DNA from: Bimuria novae-zelandiae CBS 107.79
Taxonomy: Eukaryota > Ascomycota > Dothideomycetes > Pleosporales > Didymosphaeriaceae
Reading direction: 5' to 3'
Assembly: GCA_010015655.1 (NCBI GenBank)
Contig: ML976662.1
Location: 547,036-611,035 of the forward strand
DNA: 64,000 nucleotides
Below the pieces are notes generated by a model that saw only the letters and a program-made list of their open reading frames with translations, made no database searches and was not told the DNA's origin. This document shows positions 1 to 11,463 of the stretch, piece after piece. The position numbers and the translations under genes were made by a program. Each line of letters begins with the position of its first letter. Positions within the stretch are counted from its first letter, which is position 1.

Positions 1-3000
1 ACAGTCTTCAGAATGTTGATGGACGTCTTGACTATGGAGGTAGTGGCCTTGTCGATGATATCGGAGTTCCAAATCTTTTGCACTGGCTTCGTGACTGCGT
101 GACGGAGCTCAACGATGAATTGAGGGGCAAGGAAAAAGTCGGCACGTTCGCGATCGCGATCAGGACGTGACTGCATTGAAGTTGTTTGCGTGGCTTCATT
201 GATGACCTTGGCGTTGATAATCTGAGCATAAAACGCGAGGATGATTTTGACGCCGCCTAGAGACAGGTTGAGCAATCGCTGATACTCCTCGGAGGGTTGT
301 TCGCCTTGCGTCCGAATGATATCCTTCGCGGTGTCGACGAAAGTGTTCAATATGTCTGCTAGCACGGCCAATCCGCCTAGATTTCGGAACGATACGAGGA
401 TCAGAGTCAAGGCTTGTGGGCTTACGCGATCTATGTTATTGTCAATCATTAGCTGCGAGAGAGACGTCAATATCACAATCCAGTACGCATATCTATCCTC
501 AGTCGACACGGAGGCTTTTGGAGCTTCGAAGCGCAGCTGATCGATGGCTGCTTGTGCTAATTGGTCTCCGACAATGATTGCGCATTGTTTCTGATATGCC
601 TCCAAACTGCGACGGAAGAGTAGCAATTTACCCAGCGACTGGAAGAACGGGCCGATGCCAGGGGGTATCTTGCTTAAAAGGTATCGCAGAACCTGAGTGT
701 TCTTGAAGCGCGCACTGTTTTGACTTAAAGTCGAAGGACCGTCAGGTGTCCCGGAGGTGGCCGAGGTATTGGCGTTCTCCTCATTATTCGGTCCAGCAGA
801 CGGTTCAGATGGCCGGTCGCTGTTGCCAAGATTGAACACACTATCAGCTTCAGCTGTTCCAAAACCAGAGCTCTTGACCCGTGTTTCCTTCTCCCACTCT
901 GCCGGCATGTTTTTCTGTAACAGAATCTCTTCCCAGACACAGCTTCGATGAAGGCGACCCAGGCTGTCAACTAATCGAGCGTACATGTCGGATAGATTCA
1001 CTTGGCTGGAGATGTTGTGGGATGAACGAGTGCTGAACATCTGCCCCTGAAATGTTGATGTCAGGGCCGAAACAAGAGTGTGCACTGCGAGAAGCGATTT
1101 GACATATTGAGTACCCTGTGCCTGCATCTTTCGTTTCTCCTGGTCAGAAACGGAATCCGCGCCAGTGAATATCGCAAAGAAGCTGTTCCCTCCGTTGTAT
1201 GTATGGTGCAACAAAGGTTCCAGACGGTCCAAAGCTTGTTGGGTACGTTTTAATAACGCGGGTACGGTGATGTGTGGTTTCTGCTCCACAAGAACTTGGA
1301 CCACCCGCGCAAATTCGTCGCTGGTGGTTTGCGTCTCGTTGAACCTAGCGTCGAGGCAGGGTAGTGTTGCAAGATCGATGATCGTCTCAACTCCATCTGC
1401 CTCAATGTAGGCAGCACACATTGCGTTGTTGGTGAAGAACCCACTAAGGAACCGGCATACAACACTGATGTATTGGCTAGTGGAGGGTCCCGCGCTGCGA
1501 TCCTCGACCTCGATAACCTGATCTAGAGTAACGGGCTCGGGAGAGTCCGGCAATGAATCGTGCGCATCTGTCATGACAACGTCACCTTCATAGGTATTTT
1601 GTGGCGGAAGTTGCGAAACTTGGTCATGAACAAAACCTTCTGGACCAGACAGTGCGGGACGTCCGCCACAGACGTAGGTCTTGCCATCCTTGCTATCCTC
1701 ATAGTATAACTTCGCACCAGCGCCCTCCTTTTCTGCCTTGTCGAAGCATATCCGAACGACCCTTGCTACCATCTCACTCAGAGACGCCAATACCGTATTC
1801 TTCAGCGGCGGGTGATGGCGGACCAATTCATCGAAAGAATTGCCAATAATGGTCGGGATTTCAGGATCAGTATCAAGAGCTTTGACGTGGGAGGGACTCT
1901 CGAAAATTTCGAAGAAGTGTTTCAAAGCTGCGGAGCTCTGAAACTGCTTCATACCAGCCTCCGCAAGACAAATGGCACCGAACGCAGGTGGAATAGTCGA
2001 AATGGCCTCGGCAACAGGCATAATCCCAGAGGCAAGCGAGACATTCGAGTCGCGCGGCGGATACACGCGAGCAGGACGCGGAGGTGATGCGTCCTGATCA
2101 GGCAATACTGTGTCAGCCGATGGAGTTGACTCTTGCTTGGCCGAATCGATAGAGTCGTCAGAAACCTTTTCTCCGGATACGGTCTCAAGTAGTGCAGTGC
2201 TGAGGCCCGCATCGTTGATTACTGCAAAACTGGTAGGCTCGTTGTGTATGAAAGTGGTCAGAATATTCACACCCATACTCCACACCGTCGACCCAAAGAC
2301 ATGGGCGTTGGATAGCACAATCTTCAGGCCCTGTTGAAGCGGGGTTGAATCAATCAGGTTCCGCATTTGACGGTCGAAATTGCCCCCACCGGTATGGGAC
2401 ATCATGTGATTCATGAATTTGAACACCCAGCGAAGGGTTTGCTGGTGACTAAAAGAAATCACATAGTCAGTGAGCTGGGTCTTATACTCCTGCGGTATTC
2501 CCCTGCCCTCTCTAGCCAACTTCTGCGCAATGGTCACCTCATAAAATACGAGATCAGCAATTATATCGAGACCTTTCGCATCGACCAAGGCCTGGAAAGC
2601 CTCCCGAAGATTGTGAACGAACGTATCGAGGAAATTGAGTATCTTCGGGTGGTTGCGCTCGGCTTTAGCTGTTCGAAGCTTAAGAACGTCAACCAAAATT
2701 TCTATGAGACCAGCCGACACCATGCCATCGCCAGTTCGTGCTTGTGAAGTTGGCAAGGTGTTAAGGAGTGAGAATAGCGCCTCTCGCCAATCGTCTTGCT
2801 TCGGGTCGTCTTCGGCACTATCTTCAACTGCCAAGTCGGCAACGAGTTTGCGAACGACGTAGAACAAAACACCATGGTTAACGTTGACACTGAGGGCCGT
2901 GCAAACGTCTGCAGATTTCATTTTGTGTTTGGCCACGGCCTCAAGAGCATTAAGCGCGTAGGTCTGCAGCTCGATCGACACAGCACCATCGCCGCTGCTA

Positions 3001-4372
3001 GGTGGATGCACGAGTTCGGAGAGCTGATAAGCCCATTGCAACCGGCGGGGCTCGTCGGAGTCTTGTTGACCGAGCTTTGCGTGGAAGTCTTTCTCGCCGT
3101 AGACGTAAGCCAGGTTGGCGAGAGCGAGGGTTCGAATTGCAACACTGTCTTCGCGACCATCTTTGCCATTCATAAGAGTTTTTGCTGACCGGACTTTGTG
3201 AAGGAGTTCGTAATGCACGTTTTCTGGGAGTTCTCCAAGTCCTTCCTTGACGAGCTCATGTATGTCGGTGTTCGACACGTTCTCAGCAGTCCGTTCGAAA
3301 AATTTGGCTCCAGACGCTCGGCTGGTGCTAAAGTCCCCGGGTGTGACAGCGGGCGTATAAGGAGAATCAACCGACGGCCCGTCACCCGACTGACGAGGGG
3401 TCTGTTGCGGATTCATGTTCGAGGTTCGACGAACCGGTGTGGGAGTGGAAGGTGCTGCTGATGTGGAACTCTCCGCAGAAGGCTGCTGATTACACTCCGA
3501 CGTCGACGACGGCTCATAGTACGATATTGATACACCTCCGAACTCTTGTCTAAGTGACGCTTCCGGCAATGTGAATAGGCCAACCATATCGTTAGCATTG
3601 GTTCTGTCATTCTCGTTGCGCCGGTCTCCAAGAGCCTTGTCCTTCCCTTTGCTAGCCGGGGTCACGAAGGGCGGCGGTGCGGACGACGGACCTTTGGGTA
3701 AAGGTGCGGACAACTTCTGCATCTTCTCGAGGTTGATGTTGTAATGGCTGGCAAGGAGTGTCGGGTGCAACGTCGCCGGTGCGAGCCGCATGCGGGCAGA
3801 GTGGTAGCGCTGAGACAGGCGAAGACCCAGACGGAGGGTCGTTTTCACCAGAGAGACCGAGGTAGAGTTCAGCAGCTTGTCCAAATGCCCACTGCTCGCG
3901 TAGAGGCTCCGATTTCCGCAATTCTCCAGCAACAGGCGTGTGAAACTGAGGACCTGCTCGACGAGCTCGCGGTCGCCGTCCGAGGGAACATGCAGCTTGT
4001 CCAAGATGTCGGGTGTTGCGGGCTGTGGAGTCGCGCCTTCTTCCGCATCGCCTTGCAGCAGCAGTTGTCGCTGAAACGGTTGCGTCTGAGGACCATTTTC
4101 CAGGCCGTATATGCGGATAAAAAGTTCGAGAATGCGGTCGAAGCGATTCAACACGGGGATCCAGTGGTAGGTGTCGCCCCGCGGGAACGGCCACAGCTTA
4201 GGGAAGGAGGCAAGATGGGCTGGTATCTGGTAGAGAGGTATCGATTCGGTCGCTTTGACAAATTCTGCTATCATCGGGGACTGGCGGGGTCAGCATACAA
4301 TGGAGACGGTGGGAGCGACTTTCTTACCAGAGTGGACTCATGCCGCGACGTAGCCTGCTTCTTGATCTTCAT
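1..4372 (-). CDS. TOM1: TOM1/HUWE1-type giant HECT E3 ubiquitin ligase, N-terminal part (gene runs off the left edge)
   Basis: Minus-strand gene. Exon 1 (4372-4328) encodes MKIKKQATSRHESTL; a 47-nt intron (4327-4281, GTAAG...CTGAC...CCAG) follows; exon 2 is open from 4280 to base 1 without a stop, giving 1,441 residues. Fungal TOM1 proteins are usually nearly 4,000 residues, so the ubiquitin-binding segments and the catalytic HECT domain lie outside. Visible are the two helical-repeat domains typical of this family: DUF908 (about residues 80-400, ending near VHYELLHKVRSAKTLMNG) and DUF913 (about 440-830, starting near QTYALNALEAVAKHK), with a Ser/Pro/Thr-rich linker around residues 235-340. 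In yeasts the family acts in nuclear mRNA export and in degradation of excess histones and ribosomal proteins (family knowledge). No frameshift or internal stop was seen and composition is normal. ATG context has G at -3. The only gap in certainty is the missing C-terminus. Confidence 0.93.
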
Positions 4373-5209
4373 GGCTCCTCCGGGCGCTCGGAAACCGAGC
4401 CTCCCACATGTACAGACCGTCTGCGCGCGTGTGTTGTGACTCTACTTTGCGCAGATACACCGAGGGAAAATTGGTGATTGGCTCGTGGGATAAAGCTCTG
4501 CTGGCGTGTGGAGTTGCAGCGTGTGCGACTTGCCAGGGTTCAAGTGCAGGACGCGGTGGTGGAAAGGCAGCCGGAGCTTGGAGCAAACGCACGAACGTAA
4601 AGGCAGGTGCAGCCGGTGAAGGCGGGGCTCAAGGCAGCCGCTGGAAGCTTCGTCGTCGAGGTGTCAAGCGCTTCGTGCAACCTCGCAAGAGACCACGGTG
4701 CAGGCGTGGGTCTTGCTGTTCGAGCGTGTTGTCTTTTGGCAGCGTGGGCGGGCCAAAGACGCAGGTTGACGGAGTTTAATGTTTACGTGCACCGGGGTGG
4801 GCGTGGTGGTTGTTGACGGTAAGAACTCAACGATCGTTTTCCGTCGCGACGTAACGCGGCGTATATTCGGAAGGCGCGGTGGGGCGCTTAGGTGATTGGA
4901 GCTCTCTCTCGTCACGAACCTCGCAAGAGACGCCTTATTGAAATTGTTTGGAGACGATATGTAATGATTGATTAATTAGAAAACGAAATTCAACTCCACA
5001 TATCCGGTATATACGTCTCGATCAGAGGCCTCTTCTCTCTGTGACCCGTTCAATGGTGTCACTCCTCCACATTTGCCAACGCTCCAGCTGTCGCCACTTT
5101 GAATGGAAATCAGCCGATCGCATCACGGCTGAAAAGAATCATATATATTGCCATACAAGTCGTGTTCGTTGAGAAGGTAAGAGTTTACTGGGCCCTCTTT
5201 CCTCCTTGA
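4373..5209. other. Intergenic: TOM1 promoter and BLOC1S1 3' flank
   Basis: 837 bp of normal composition between the TOM1 start and the stop of the next minus-strand gene. Open frames here, such as a plus-strand one at 4408-4779, are Arg/Gly-rich, overlap frames on the other strand and resemble no family I know. It should hold the TOM1 promoter. I see no convincing TATA box, RNA gene or repeat. Confidence 0.5.
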
Positions 5210-5572
5210 TCAATCCACAGTACCACTAGCAGACTCGGGTGCATCCTTCCCATCGACCAGGCGCATAGTTTCCTCCAACACTAACAAGTCTCTCTCGAGC
5301 ATCTCGGCCCAATTCTGGATGTCGCCAATTTCGTTCAGCTTCTTCGTGCTGGTATCAGCCAGCTTCTGCCACTGTGCGCTCTCCTTGGCCAGCGCCGCGG
5401 TCTGCTTCGCCAGCTCTTTCTCCTGCTTTGCAATTGCTTCCGAGTTCTTGTGCAGATCCGCCGCTCTTGTGCGCATCTCGTTGTCGACCGAGCTTCCGAC
5501 CGAGGCGAGCGAGGCCGTCACCGCGGCGCGAGCTTCCGCCGTCCGACGCGCTGATTCTGCATCCGTAGACAT
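5210..5572 (-). CDS. BLOC1S1: BLOC-1 complex subunit 1 (BLOS1/GCN5L1 family)
   Basis: Intronless 120-codon gene, ATG at 5572-5570, TGA at 5212-5210. The C-terminal stretch IGDIQNWAEMLERDLLVLEE matches the family signature seen in human BLOC1S1 (a GDVENWAR...E-D segment), and the preceding half (about residues 25-85) is Ala/Lys/Glu/Gln-rich and predicted helical coiled coil, as in other BLOC-1 subunits. Length agrees with the family's usual 120-150 residues. In animals and yeast the subunit takes part in the BLOC-1 complex on endosomes, which controls endosomal maturation and cargo sorting to lysosome-like organelles (family knowledge). The same orientation as TOM1, with 837 bp between, suggests separate promoters. 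A plus-strand frame over the same bases (5319-5600) is a shadow. Confidence 0.85.
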   Translation of the reverse strand: MSTDAESARRTAEARAAVTASLASVGSSVDNEMRTRAADLHKNSEAIAKQEKELAKQTAALAKESAQWQKLADTSTKKLNEIGDIQNWAEMLERDLLVLEETMRLVDGKDAPESASGTVD

Positions 5573-6122
5573 GGCGCGGTATGGAAAACGTAGCTACTAG
5601 AGTCGCTTGTATGCCACACTTTGGATGTAGATAATGAGAAGTTCGAATTTGGCGACAAGCGACTTTGGCTCAGAGAGTATGGATGGAGGAGCATCATGTG
5701 CGCTTTGGATCTCCACAGCTAGATCGACCTTGCATCCGCTATCAGAAGTTACGGATGCCGTCAACAGCCGTTATGCCGGTTTGAGCGCATAGTGGTGTAC
5801 AGAGGGCTGATGTGAGTGGCCAAAATAAGCGACCTACATCAACATGTTGTCTCGCATCCTTACAGCCAAATGTGTTGACACCGGTCGGGGGTCATCTATG
5901 AGTGGAGTCGGGACCTACGTTTGACAGGAGGTCAGATGGTATGCAAACGAAGCCGCTCACGCTAATAAGATAGTTGGCGTCCTCCCCTGTGTTGCACGTT
6001 AGCTATAGCCTACCCCTAAAAATTAACTCCTCCTACTACTGCCATATGCTGTGTACGCGCTCCTATAAACCTAGTTTTAATTAGCCTACATTTTAATTTA
6101 ATTACTATTGTATAATCTATTA
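5573..6122. other. BLOC1S1 upstream region and edge of the A+T-rich block
   Basis: Normal-composition DNA up to about 6005, which should contain the BLOC1S1 promoter. From about 6010 on, A+T rises sharply and TpA-rich, RIP-like sequence starts. No gene seen. Confidence 0.5.
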
Positions 6123-6289
6123 ACGTATATAATAAGCGAGTGTATTAGATAAGCGAGCGCATCACTCTGCCAAGACCCTACCAAAATCTATACCCTATAT
6201 AATAGTATATAACGCGTACAAATAGCTATTAAAAATCATACTAGATTACTTTATTTAGAATTTACTTTTACTTTTTTTTATACATATGT

Positions 6290-6448
6290 TATAATAGGCT
6301 ACGCCTAGTTTTTGCCTCGGATCCTTAACCCTTAGTTATGCGAATCCTAGATATAAGTTTAACGCCTAAAGCTTAACTTAAAACTTTTTATTAAATTTAT
6401 AAGTGTTTTTCTAGCACCCTTAGCTTCTTAAGTATTTATCTACTTATT
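6290..6448 (-). repeat. Solo LTR of Gypsy family A (inverted relative to the A LTR orientation)
   Basis: About 159 bp matching the reverse complement of the 161-bp LTR of element A (21733-21893), including the inner segment with CTTAACTT and AAATTTATAAG. Ends read TATAATAGGC where the intact family has TGTAATGGGC, consistent with G-to-A change. No clear target duplication seen. Confidence 0.7.
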
Positions 6449-6591
6449 TTAAATTTAATTACCTCTACCTATTGCGGGATAAGTATATTTTAATATAGCT
6501 ATAAACTAAAGCTATAAGGTAGTACATAAAGCTAAAATACTCACGTAAATAAATACTATAAAGGTAACGCCTAGACCTATAAGAAGACAGA

Positions 6592-6973
6592 TGTTAAGTC
6601 CCTAAGGGATAGCTAGTCCCTATGGGGCTAAGGTTGATTCTCGGATAGGACTACTAATAAGGCAAGGAAGGAGTTATTAATAGCTTATTAATATTAAAAA
6701 TAAAACGTGGTTATAAATAAATTAATAATATTTAAGTATAATCTAAATAATAGATTAATAAACGAGGTTAAATACGAAGATAGAGAGTCCATCTCTAGTA
6801 TTCCTATATACTAGTCCTAGACTGCTCGCTGGCGAGCACTCTTTGGAGAGCAGTCACATGACTTCGTAAGCGCTGACAACGCGGCAAGCGAAGACAAGGG
6901 TATCTCCACGTGTACGTGCTGTGACTAAGTACAAATGGTTCGCTGTCCTTATGTTGGATCTTGGATCCTAACA
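6592..6973. repeat. LTR of Gypsy family D
   Basis: Begins TGTTAAGTCCC and ends GGATCCTAACA, like the family D LTRs at 57480-57973 and 59726-60192; the middle has diverged and is A+T-rich while the last about 140 bp (6820-6973) stay near normal composition. Flanking five bases do not match, so it is not a clean solo LTR. Its orientation is opposite to the one expected for the plus-strand pol fragment that follows. Confidence 0.6.
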
Positions 6974-9272
6974 GCACGCTACACACCTTAAGTATAGAGA
7001 AATATAAGTAATCTAGATACTAATAGCAATATGAGAAGATATTACTATAGATTTTATAACTAGACTACCTAGGTTAAAAGATCCTGTAAATAGAATAAGC
7101 TACCACTCTATAATAGTAATTATCTATTAATTTACTAAATACATAGAATTACTACTGTATTAGAAAATAACTACGGCTAAAAAAACTGGTATTTCTTATT
7201 CTAGATTAACTTATATAACACAATAGCATATTAAAGATGATTATTAGCGATAGAGACAAGTTTTTTACTTTAAACTACTAGATAATGCTTATATCCTTTA
7301 TTAGAACGAAATAAATGCTATTTATCGTCTATTATCTATAAAAAGACGGATAGATAGAACGTACGAATTAGATAATTAAAACGTATCTACGTATCTACTA
7401 TAACAACTAAAAGAATAATTAAATTTCCTTATTATTTATAGCACAATTAGCATATAATAACAAAGTATTAGTAATAATAGGATTTATACTATTCTATATA
7501 AACTAGAAAAGATACTTATATCACTTTAATTAAATACTTCCTTCGAATATTTGGATAGATATAGCTATTAATATAGTAAATAACTTAAAAAAAACACTTA
7601 TAGGTGTAACAGAATTTTAAGAAGGCTTAATAGTAAAATATTTTTTATACAAACTATAAGAAAACAGCACCTTAGCTAAACCTTTATAGGCTTATAAATG
7701 GGTTGGGGTTAGGTTGGGATTGGGTCAGATCCGCACGGATCAGAACACCAAAAATCTAACCTTTACTTCTTAATATCTTACCTAATACTAGATATATATT
7801 AATGCAAATTTAATGCAAGGTACATATATCTATAATATATTATAATTTTAGGAAATTGTATTGACTCTAGTCCTCTGTTTTCTAATTATTTTTAAAACAA
7901 ATCCTATAAGTAATAGATAAAGTAGACTCTAGAGTAATTAAATAACCTAAAATTTTAATATATTATTCTTCATATATATATATATATATATATGAATTTT
8001 ACATGAAATTTGCATTAATATATCTCTAGTATTAAGTAAGATATTAAGAAGTAAAGGTTAGATCTTTGGTGTTCTGGTCCGTACGGATCTGACCCAATCC
8101 CAATCCAACCCCAACCCATTTACAAGCCTAAGCTAAAGAAGGGGGATAAAGCATATTCAATTATAAAAAAATTTTAAACCTAAAAAAAAAGTTAAAAAAA
8201 CTAGATTATATTAGCGTTAGGCTTTTTAAAAAAAAAAAAAAGATATGACTAGTTAATTACTAATTAAAACTACTACCAAATGCTAAGATATACCTAGTAT
8301 TTTCTATGGACTAATTAGAACCTATAGACTTTAATATACTAATTAAAGTCACCTTCTACTACTAGCCTGAGGAAGAAAATGAGTTCTATGTTAAATATAT
8401 CTTATTAGATAGAAAGGTTACTTATATAGCGAAAATACTTAGGAACTGGAGGAACACCTATATAACTATTAGTAAAAAATATAGGAATACTATTAAAATA
8501 TACTTAAAAACTTGAAGTAATACTTTTAGTAATTATAGGATCTAGCGCGTCTAGATTAAAAAAAGGAGCATAAACTACCGAATTAAAGGAGATAAAACTA
8601 ACTATTATTTTATTTTTTAACTATATAATATTCCAGCTAAGATCCTAAAGACCCTTTAACTATTTAATTAATTTAACAAATTATATTAATTTTGCTAATA
8701 GTTTATTCCTATAATCTTTAAGTAATTATTTTTACTTGAATAAATAATTCCTCTTTATATAAGTAGCCTAAAGGATAACTATAGTTACCTTTTTTTTTAT
8801 AGTAGCTACTTCTTCTAATTACTCTAGATAATGAATCTTAGAGTTAATTTAGAAAAGTTTAGAACTATAGGCTTCTCTAGCTCGCACTTTATAATACTAT
8901 TTGTCGGTATACACATATCCCATCGCCTGAGGCTGCTTGATGCTGCCCAACGTACCGCCTCGATCCTACTTCGGTCTGACTCGCACCGAAGCCATGTATA
9001 CCTTCGTAGCACCCACGTTCATAGATAGAATATACCAATAGCAATATACAAGACATTCGTTACTGTTATCACCCGTACGATCGTAAAAAGGCGTACCAAC
9101 ACTATTCTTATAATAATTCTTATACTAGTTCTTTCTTTACGTAATATGTATAGGTTACTATCGTAATCTAACTAATATTATTTATTTAATTTCTAATAGA
9201 ATAATAATAAATAGTACGTTAATAGGGCAGCGGTTAATGCATAAGGATATGTAGAGGAAAGTGGGGAGGTAA
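6974..9272 (+). pseudogene. Gypsy pol fragment (integrase to C-terminus), RIP-degraded
   Basis: Plus-strand translation at about 7040-7680 shows Gypsy integrase motifs: FLILD*LI followed by IISDRDKFF, later DG*IERTN*I and LAYNNKVL. The wording is close to the integrase of element D (62097-61699, minus strand), so it is probably the same family. The frame is broken by many TAA/TAG codons at Gln and Trp positions. It is interrupted by the foldback element at 7689-8128; reading resumes at about 8130 with a basic KPKKKVKKLDYI stretch typical of the region before the chromodomain. A patch at about 8880-9030 is unusually G+C-rich. Gag, protease and RT are missing. Confidence 0.7.
7689..8128. mobile_element. 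Foldback / MITE-like element, copy 1 (440 bp)
   Basis: Two inverted arms of roughly 130 bp. Left arm starts GGCTTATAAATGGGTTGGGG; the right arm, read on the other strand, starts GGCTTGTAAATGGGTTGGGG. Each arm contains an ATCCGYACGGATC palindrome and AGAACACCAAA. A TATATA run lies near the centre. TA flanks both ends (7687-7688 and 8129-8130), so insertion was probably at TA. No coding capacity. It splits a Gypsy pol fragment. Confidence 0.85.
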
Positions 9273-10036
9273 TATTAAATTTTTAGGTTTAATAAAATAA
9301 TATTAAGCACTCTATAATGAAACGTAGTGCTACTACCTTACTAGATATTATATAATATCTTACGATATCCTACACGCCAAGAATATAAGCTATTAGGATT
9401 ACGTAACTACACTATAGAATCCTATATGTATCACGTTTGGGATAGCATAGAATCATAGGTTATTATAGAATAAGTTATATACATATAAATGTTAAGTATA
9501 GTCCCTATATACTATATTTAGCCCGTTTATTAATTTAATTATTACTTATTTTACTTTTAATATTACTTTTACCTAAGAACTAACCTTGGCCCCCTTTAGG
9601 GCTAGCTATTCTTTAGGGACTTAAAAAGAAGCTAAGGTTAGTTTTTAGACAAGAGTATTATTAAAATATGTTAGAGATATTAATAGCTCCCGCGTATTAT
9701 TATGGCGTTAGTAATAAAAATAAAATAAGTTATAATTAAATTAATAAGATACTAAGCTAAATCTAAATAATAGGTTAATAGATAGGAAATATATATGTAT
9801 GAAAGGACTATACTTAGCATTTCTATATATATAACAAATCCTATAATATCTTATAGCGCTATACTATCCAAAACGTGGTATATATAGGATCCTATATTAT
9901 AGTTATGTAATATTAATATCTTATAATCTTGGCGTGTGGGACATCATAGGACATTATATAATCCTTAGTAGGGTAGTAGCGTTACCATTTATTATAAAGC
10001 ACTTAATGTCGTTTCGTTAAACTTGGGATCCTAACA
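9273..10036. repeat. Head-to-head pair of family D-like LTRs forming a large palindrome
   Basis: The left half (9273-9623) reads as a family D LTR in the orientation expected at the 3' end of the plus-strand pol fragment, ending TTAGGGACTTAA. The right half (9624-10036) is an inverted copy lacking its first about 30 bases and ending GGGATCCTAACA. Shared segments include ACACGCCAAGA and, inverted, TCTTGGCGTGT. Both halves are A+T-rich. Confidence 0.65.
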
Positions 10037-10287
10037 CTTTTATAATTGTAGTACTTAACTAGCTTTAAAAGGGCGATAATGTAATAGCTAATAAAACTAC
10101 AGTTATACGTAATTAAATTAAATGGCTTAAAAAGACTAATAGGGCTGCTACAATACGTTGATAGAAAAAAAGAAAGCGGGTATAGTAGTAACGCACCTTA
10201 ATAAAGATAAAAGTAGAGTAAATTATTACCTAAAAAGAGGCTAGGCAGTAGCTAGAGGGAGAAATATATTAAGGTAAGACCCGATTA
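10037..10287. other. Unassigned RIP-degraded sequence
   Basis: A+T-rich, TpA-rich. A degenerate basic plus-strand frame could be the C-terminal tail of a pogo-type transposase, but I cannot prove it. Confidence 0.3.
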
Positions 10288-10888
10288 GGCTGGTATCATG
10301 GGTTTGATCGCATGGCCACATCTGGGTCTGACTAAGCAGAACACCAAAATTCTAAACTTAAACTCTCTATAACTTTGTAAATATAGGAGTTATACTTATG
10401 TAATCTTAATATAATGTGTATATATCTATTAATAATAATGTATTATATTTTTAGAGAATTACATAGTATATGTAGTTATTAATCCTAAAAAAAAGAGGTA
10501 AAGCATTACTTAACCTATGACCTCTCTCTAAAATAAATATAAAACATAAATTTTTTATTAGTTATATAACTTATATATACCTCGTACTAAGTATAGCACT
10601 TAATTTAAAAAGTTATAAAGAGTTAAAGTTTAGAATTTTTATTACACTATGTGTATGTGACTGATTGAGGGCCTGACTCGGCAAGATCAGGTGACTCTAG
10701 GTATATAGTTAACGCTATACGAGCGGAGGCTTGGTAGCGATTCGCTTCTTCTTTTATATACCAAATACAACCCCTTTAGTCTATATCTTATTACTACACT
10801 ATCTCTCCAACCTGTCCTCTTACAATTTTGGTGTTCTGCTTAGTTAGACCCAGATGTGGCCCTTGCGACCCAACCCATTTTACCAGCC
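10288..10888. mobile_element. Foldback / MITE-like element, copy 2 (601 bp)
   Basis: Same family as the element at 7689. Left end GGCTGGTATCATGGGTTTG, right end on the other strand GGCTGGTAAAATGGGTTGGG, both followed inward by TCTGGGTC and AGCAGAACACCAAAATT. TA lies on both sides (10286-10287 and 10889-10890). The right arm is split by a short solo LTR at 10640-10824, which explains the extra length over copy 1. Confidence 0.82.
10640..10824 (-). repeat. Solo LTR (185 bp) inserted in foldback copy 2
   Basis: Flanked by an exact 5-bp duplication ATTTT (10635-10639 and 10825-10829). Read on the minus strand it begins TGTAAGAGGACAGG and ends GTGTAATA, where the usual CA end has become TA. Its interior (10650-10740) is clearly richer in G+C than its host, so it has escaped most RIP. 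Family not matched to any other LTR in the window. Confidence 0.78.
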
Positions 10889-11463
10889 TAGACGCGATTA
10901 GGTAGAAATTAGTAGGCGTTAACACGCTGTAGCCACTATAAGAAAATTAATTATAACCTGTAAACATATAAGAAGGATACTATAAATACTATTTAAACTA
11001 GTATAGTAATTATTTACTATCAACTTATTATGTTATAAAGATAGATGGCTATAAAGGTATAAAATATTAGTAGGGTGTGGCGCTCGCTTGTAAAATACGT
11101 TTTTATATCTAGCTTTAAATTTTTTTTATAAGCTAAAACTAGTTTTATATAAGTTTAAATATTTTAATAGTGGACTCTCTTATAGTTATACTTTTAATTA
11201 ATTTTTATTATAAGTTTTAGTTTACGTTTAATTAAGTAGTTCTAAATTACGCTTAGTCTATAAAAAATTGATTTTATTTATTATTATAGTAAGCTAGAAT
11301 GGAAATCCTTTTGTATTTAGGTTAAGTAAATTCTGAATAAGGACTTACTTCTCTATTAACAAGAAATTTATAAAATTAAAAATTCTATAATGTTAAAAAG
11401 TAACTCTAACACATTTTATACTTGGTATACTTTAAAAAAATTATAAATAGCTATCTCGCGTTA
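10889..11463. other. Unassigned RIP-degraded sequence
   Basis: A+T-rich DNA between the foldback element and the pogo-like transposon; no motif I can name on either strand. Probably part of the enclosing element. Confidence 0.35.

Noticed and set aside
316..3461. Many plus-strand frames of 70-130 codons
   Set aside because: All are antisense to the continuous TOM1 exon.
3744..4439. 231-codon plus-strand frame over the TOM1 gene start
   Set aside because: Lies opposite the well-supported TOM1 exon 2 and spans its intron; composition is that of a shadow frame and no domain is seen.
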